Shown here piece by piece: positions 61,217-64,000 of a stretch of 64,000 bases of DNA (positions within the stretch are counted from its first letter, which is position 1; each line of letters starts with the position of its first letter). The notes under the pieces were generated by a model that was not told the origin of the DNA, made no database searches, and saw only the letters and a program-made list of their open reading frames with translations. The stretch comes from Rhynochetos jubatus (lineage: Eukaryota > Chordata > Aves > Eurypygiformes > Rhynochetidae). The stretch spans positions 8,551,170 through 8,615,169 of the forward strand of contig CM050655.1 of NCBI GenBank assembly GCA_027574665.1. The letters are read 5' to 3'. Both the position numbers and the translations under genes were made by a program.

Positions 61217-64000
61217 AAAGCACCTCTTACTTTTCTGTGGGCAAAAGATCCTCTCAGCTGCTTTGTGCTGTGTGCGGGCAGGCTGTATCCCACCTAAATC
61301 TCTGACCTTAGTGTTTGCTGCTGGCTGGCTTGCTTCGCTACGGCTGGCTCCAGGCTGACGCATGAGGCCTGGGGACTTACCGCCTCTTCTGCCGTTTCTG
61401 CAGTCACCAAGAGATCTCAGTCCAAAGTCACGTTGCTTTTATTCCTTATTCCACAAAAAATATAGCCTAGGAAAAAAGGTGATGTTCCTCTGCTCTCACC
61501 TAGTTGCCTAGTGAAAAGGGACCTCTTCAGCCAGGCGGAGCTACAAGTGCCCTGTCCTGGGGGCAAGCAGCACGAGGAAGCTCCGTCACAGAAACGGGGG
61601 GCTGCATCCCAGCAGCTCTGTGGTGGCTCTGGCAGCTGTTGTGCCGGTCTCTAGAGGAGGCTCACTCAATCTCAGTCTCCAGAGACATTTTGTGTCAAAA
61701 CCTGATGCACTATGTTGTCTCAGTTTTGAACAGCGCGCTCCTTTTACCAAAGCGGTGAGAAGAAAAGTAATTGCTGAAAAAATGTTTCATAATTGCACGT
61801 GGTTTTATGTCTACTGATTGTGTGTTACATGGGTTTACTGAAAGATCCCCATCGATGCATTCCTATAGAAGTGAAGAAGTTAGTATCTTACTGAAAAAAG
61901 TGCCAAGTAAAGATAATCTAATTAGGCTGCTGCACATAGCTGAGTTTTTAAATTATTGATATTGTCTTCAAATCGGCTGCCTTATAATGCAGTAAAAGCT
62001 GCAGTGTTGAAGATATATTTAGCTGTAGTCACGTTGTGATACTACTGTGCAGTATTGCTTTTAAAAAGTTACACAGAACAGATTTTTAAAGAGACTTGTT
62101 TTGTTTTACAGAGCACAAATACAAAAGCGTATGTTTATAAATTTAAGATCTAGGAAGTAAATAGGAGGGCTTGGCTGAAGTGCATCCGCACCTGTCTGTT
62201 GTTAAGCTTCAGGGAGATGGCTCCCATCTTTAAAGCTAAGCATGCGCATGGTGTTATGGGCAAAGCTCAGGCCAAAATCTAAATCTTCCCTATTGCAGTT
62301 GCCTACAGGAAAGTCCATTTGCAGCTCTTAACTTACTGAAAGAAAGTATTTTTCGACTGTGGCTCTTAAAACCCACAAACAAATAAATACCGTAAAAACC
62401 CACCAGAACCCCAGAGCAATTGAGCAAGCGGAGTGGCAGCAGTTCCCGCACACGAGCTCCGTCGATGGAGCTGCAGATCCGGCCACTCCCTGCGGTGCTG
62501 TGGGATGGCTGCAGGAGGCTCTCTCCGGCAGAGTGATCCAAAACTATTTAGAGCTGTAGTTTTTTAAACCAGTGCTTTCAAACTCAGCAAATCGGCAACA
62601 GCAGTGACACAGTGATGCTATGCATTAAGAGAAGATAAGGAGTAACTAAAGGAGACTGCGCTGCACTAGTCTCATCTAGAGACGATATTAAAGCCATGGA
62701 TCACAGCAGCAGAGCTTGTATCCCAAACCAAAGGGATGAAATGTCCTCCACAGACAGATTAAAGAAGATTTATTGATTACTGTCCCTGTTATCAAGCATC
62801 TGGGACACTAATCAGCATCTCGGTTGTGCATTTTAGTAACGAAGGAGAGCAATGATCAATGCTTGGGAAGGCAGCAGGATTAAGTGGGAAGGAAAGAGAA
62901 TATTATTATATTTGTTCAGCTGCTGTCCAAAATGGAGCATTAAAATACATCATGATTGATTTTTGTTTTCTAAGGGAACTATCTAAAATATTATTCCAAC
63001 AGAATATCCTATTTTAAATGTAAACGTGGACAAGTTTACTATTTCCCATATGTTTTTGTTGAAAACAGCTTGCAAAGTCTCACATACTCTCTGAATAAAG
63101 GCTTTGTGCCAAAGAGGGAATTAACCCATTAGTCATTTAACAGTTAAAAGTGACTGCTAAATGAAATCTGTAAATCCCTATGAGATATTTCCATTCAGCA
63201 CTCGCTATTTGCTGCTGTTACCATGCCAGTAAAACATAAATGGAGAAAGCTGGGCACTCTCTCAGGTCAGAAATCCATCTCCAGCACACAAAAAATGAGG
63301 AAAGGGACTATTTTGAACATCTTTGATGCTGGAAGTGAGGAGGTTAACCTAGCTTTCAGCTTTCACTGGGATGAGATTCCTGGCACCTGAATTAGGACCC
63401 TCATGCTCCTCACTATTCCATGGGAAGAGTGACACCTCCAGACAGTGACTTGAGCACCGTCTCGGGGCAGTCCAGCCAACCTCTCACCCTGCCTGTGTGC
63501 CATTACTGAGCTTCCTGAGGGACCTCAACTGAATGCCTGGAGTAACCCAGGACCAGCTTAGGTCAGCCTGCCTGTGCCAGACCTCACTTTCATGTGTGTT
63601 GGTATTTGGCTTCCCCGTGTGGGAGCTGTGACAGCTCATACCCACGCGGTCAAACCCCGTCCTCCCAGCAGGTATCTACGGCTGTGCCGGCCTGCAAGGC
63701 AGTAAATCAGAATATTGTGATTTATGTCTAGGAGTTTGTTGCTCGGTGTAATGGCAGTAAACACCTGTGTAGGAGGGCTCTAGGTTCTGGTTGGCAAGGA
63801 TGCTCCTTAAACACCCTCAGCTAACTGTATTAAGAAAAAAATAAAAAGCTGGAAATTCCAGTTTGCGCTTCCTGCAGAGTATGTGTGAGGGAACTGCATC
63901 TCTCTTACTAACTTGCATTTCATTCTGCAGTTCTTGAGACCTGATTAATAAAACTGAAGGAACGCTATTTGTGCGTTTGATCCTCACAGGCTTTCCATAT

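Larger units (their letters stand above)
60501..64000 (+). other. ANK3: ANK3 intron 1, last part in window
   Basis: No coding exon is recognised. A T/G-rich tract (61022-61092) and an A/C-rich tract (61186-61216) lie in opposite orientation about 100 bases apart. The stretch 62600-63250 is unusually low in simple repeats and looks like unique, possibly conserved, sequence. The stretch 63400-63700 is GC-richer and unclassified. The window ends inside the intron. Confidence 0.5.

Noticed and set aside
1-64000. CRISPR arrays, operons, tRNA or rRNA genes
   Set aside because: No regular direct repeats with spacers, no cloverleaf or ribosomal sequence, and no ribosome-binding-site-led gene strings; the window is vertebrate intronic or flanking DNA.

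Overview
This window is vertebrate nuclear DNA, almost certainly from a bird. It contains a 5'-truncated CR1 retrotransposon end of the avian type, and a solo LTR of an ERVL-like family that I recognise from many bird genomes. Most of it is AT-rich, intron-like sequence with poly(A)/poly(T) and G/T-rich low-complexity tracts. There is no sign of prokaryotic gene organisation. Nearly all open frames are short, start at arbitrary ATGs and lack recognisable protein families, so I treat them as chance.

The one protein-coding feature I can support is on the + strand at 32665-32778. It is a 38-codon first coding exon starting MAHAASQLKK and ending in a very basic tail, followed directly by a GT splice donor. 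I recognise it as the alternative N-terminus of ankyrin-G (ANK3), which adds a short lysine/arginine-rich leader in front of the ankyrin-repeat membrane-binding domain. Everything downstream (32779-64000) is then the first part of ANK3 intron 1. The roughly 32.6 kb upstream is either 5' flank or the intron of isoforms that start at more distal promoters. No second ANK3 exon was found.

Layout. 1-3655: AT-rich sequence, the CR1 fragment (1834-2172) and the solo LTR (2764-3650), the LTR flanked by an exact 5-bp target duplication. 3656-32264: intron-like or intergenic DNA with homopolymer tracts, a CTCF-like site, several perfect inverted repeats and a MIR-like SINE relic near 30.3 kb. 32265-32664: probable promoter and 5'UTR of the ANK3 leader exon, with an overlapping out-of-frame upstream ATG. 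32779-64000: intron 1, with a degenerate palindromic MITE-like relic (46908-47036), a homeodomain-core-rich block (47371-47460), a perfect hairpin (50028-50052) and an isolated CpG-dense pocket near 60.2 kb that could be another regulatory element or promoter.

I did not find an undescribed multi-gene system. The observations most worth testing are the CpG pocket, the overlapping uORF at the ANK3 start, the MITE-like relic and the clustered inverted repeats.
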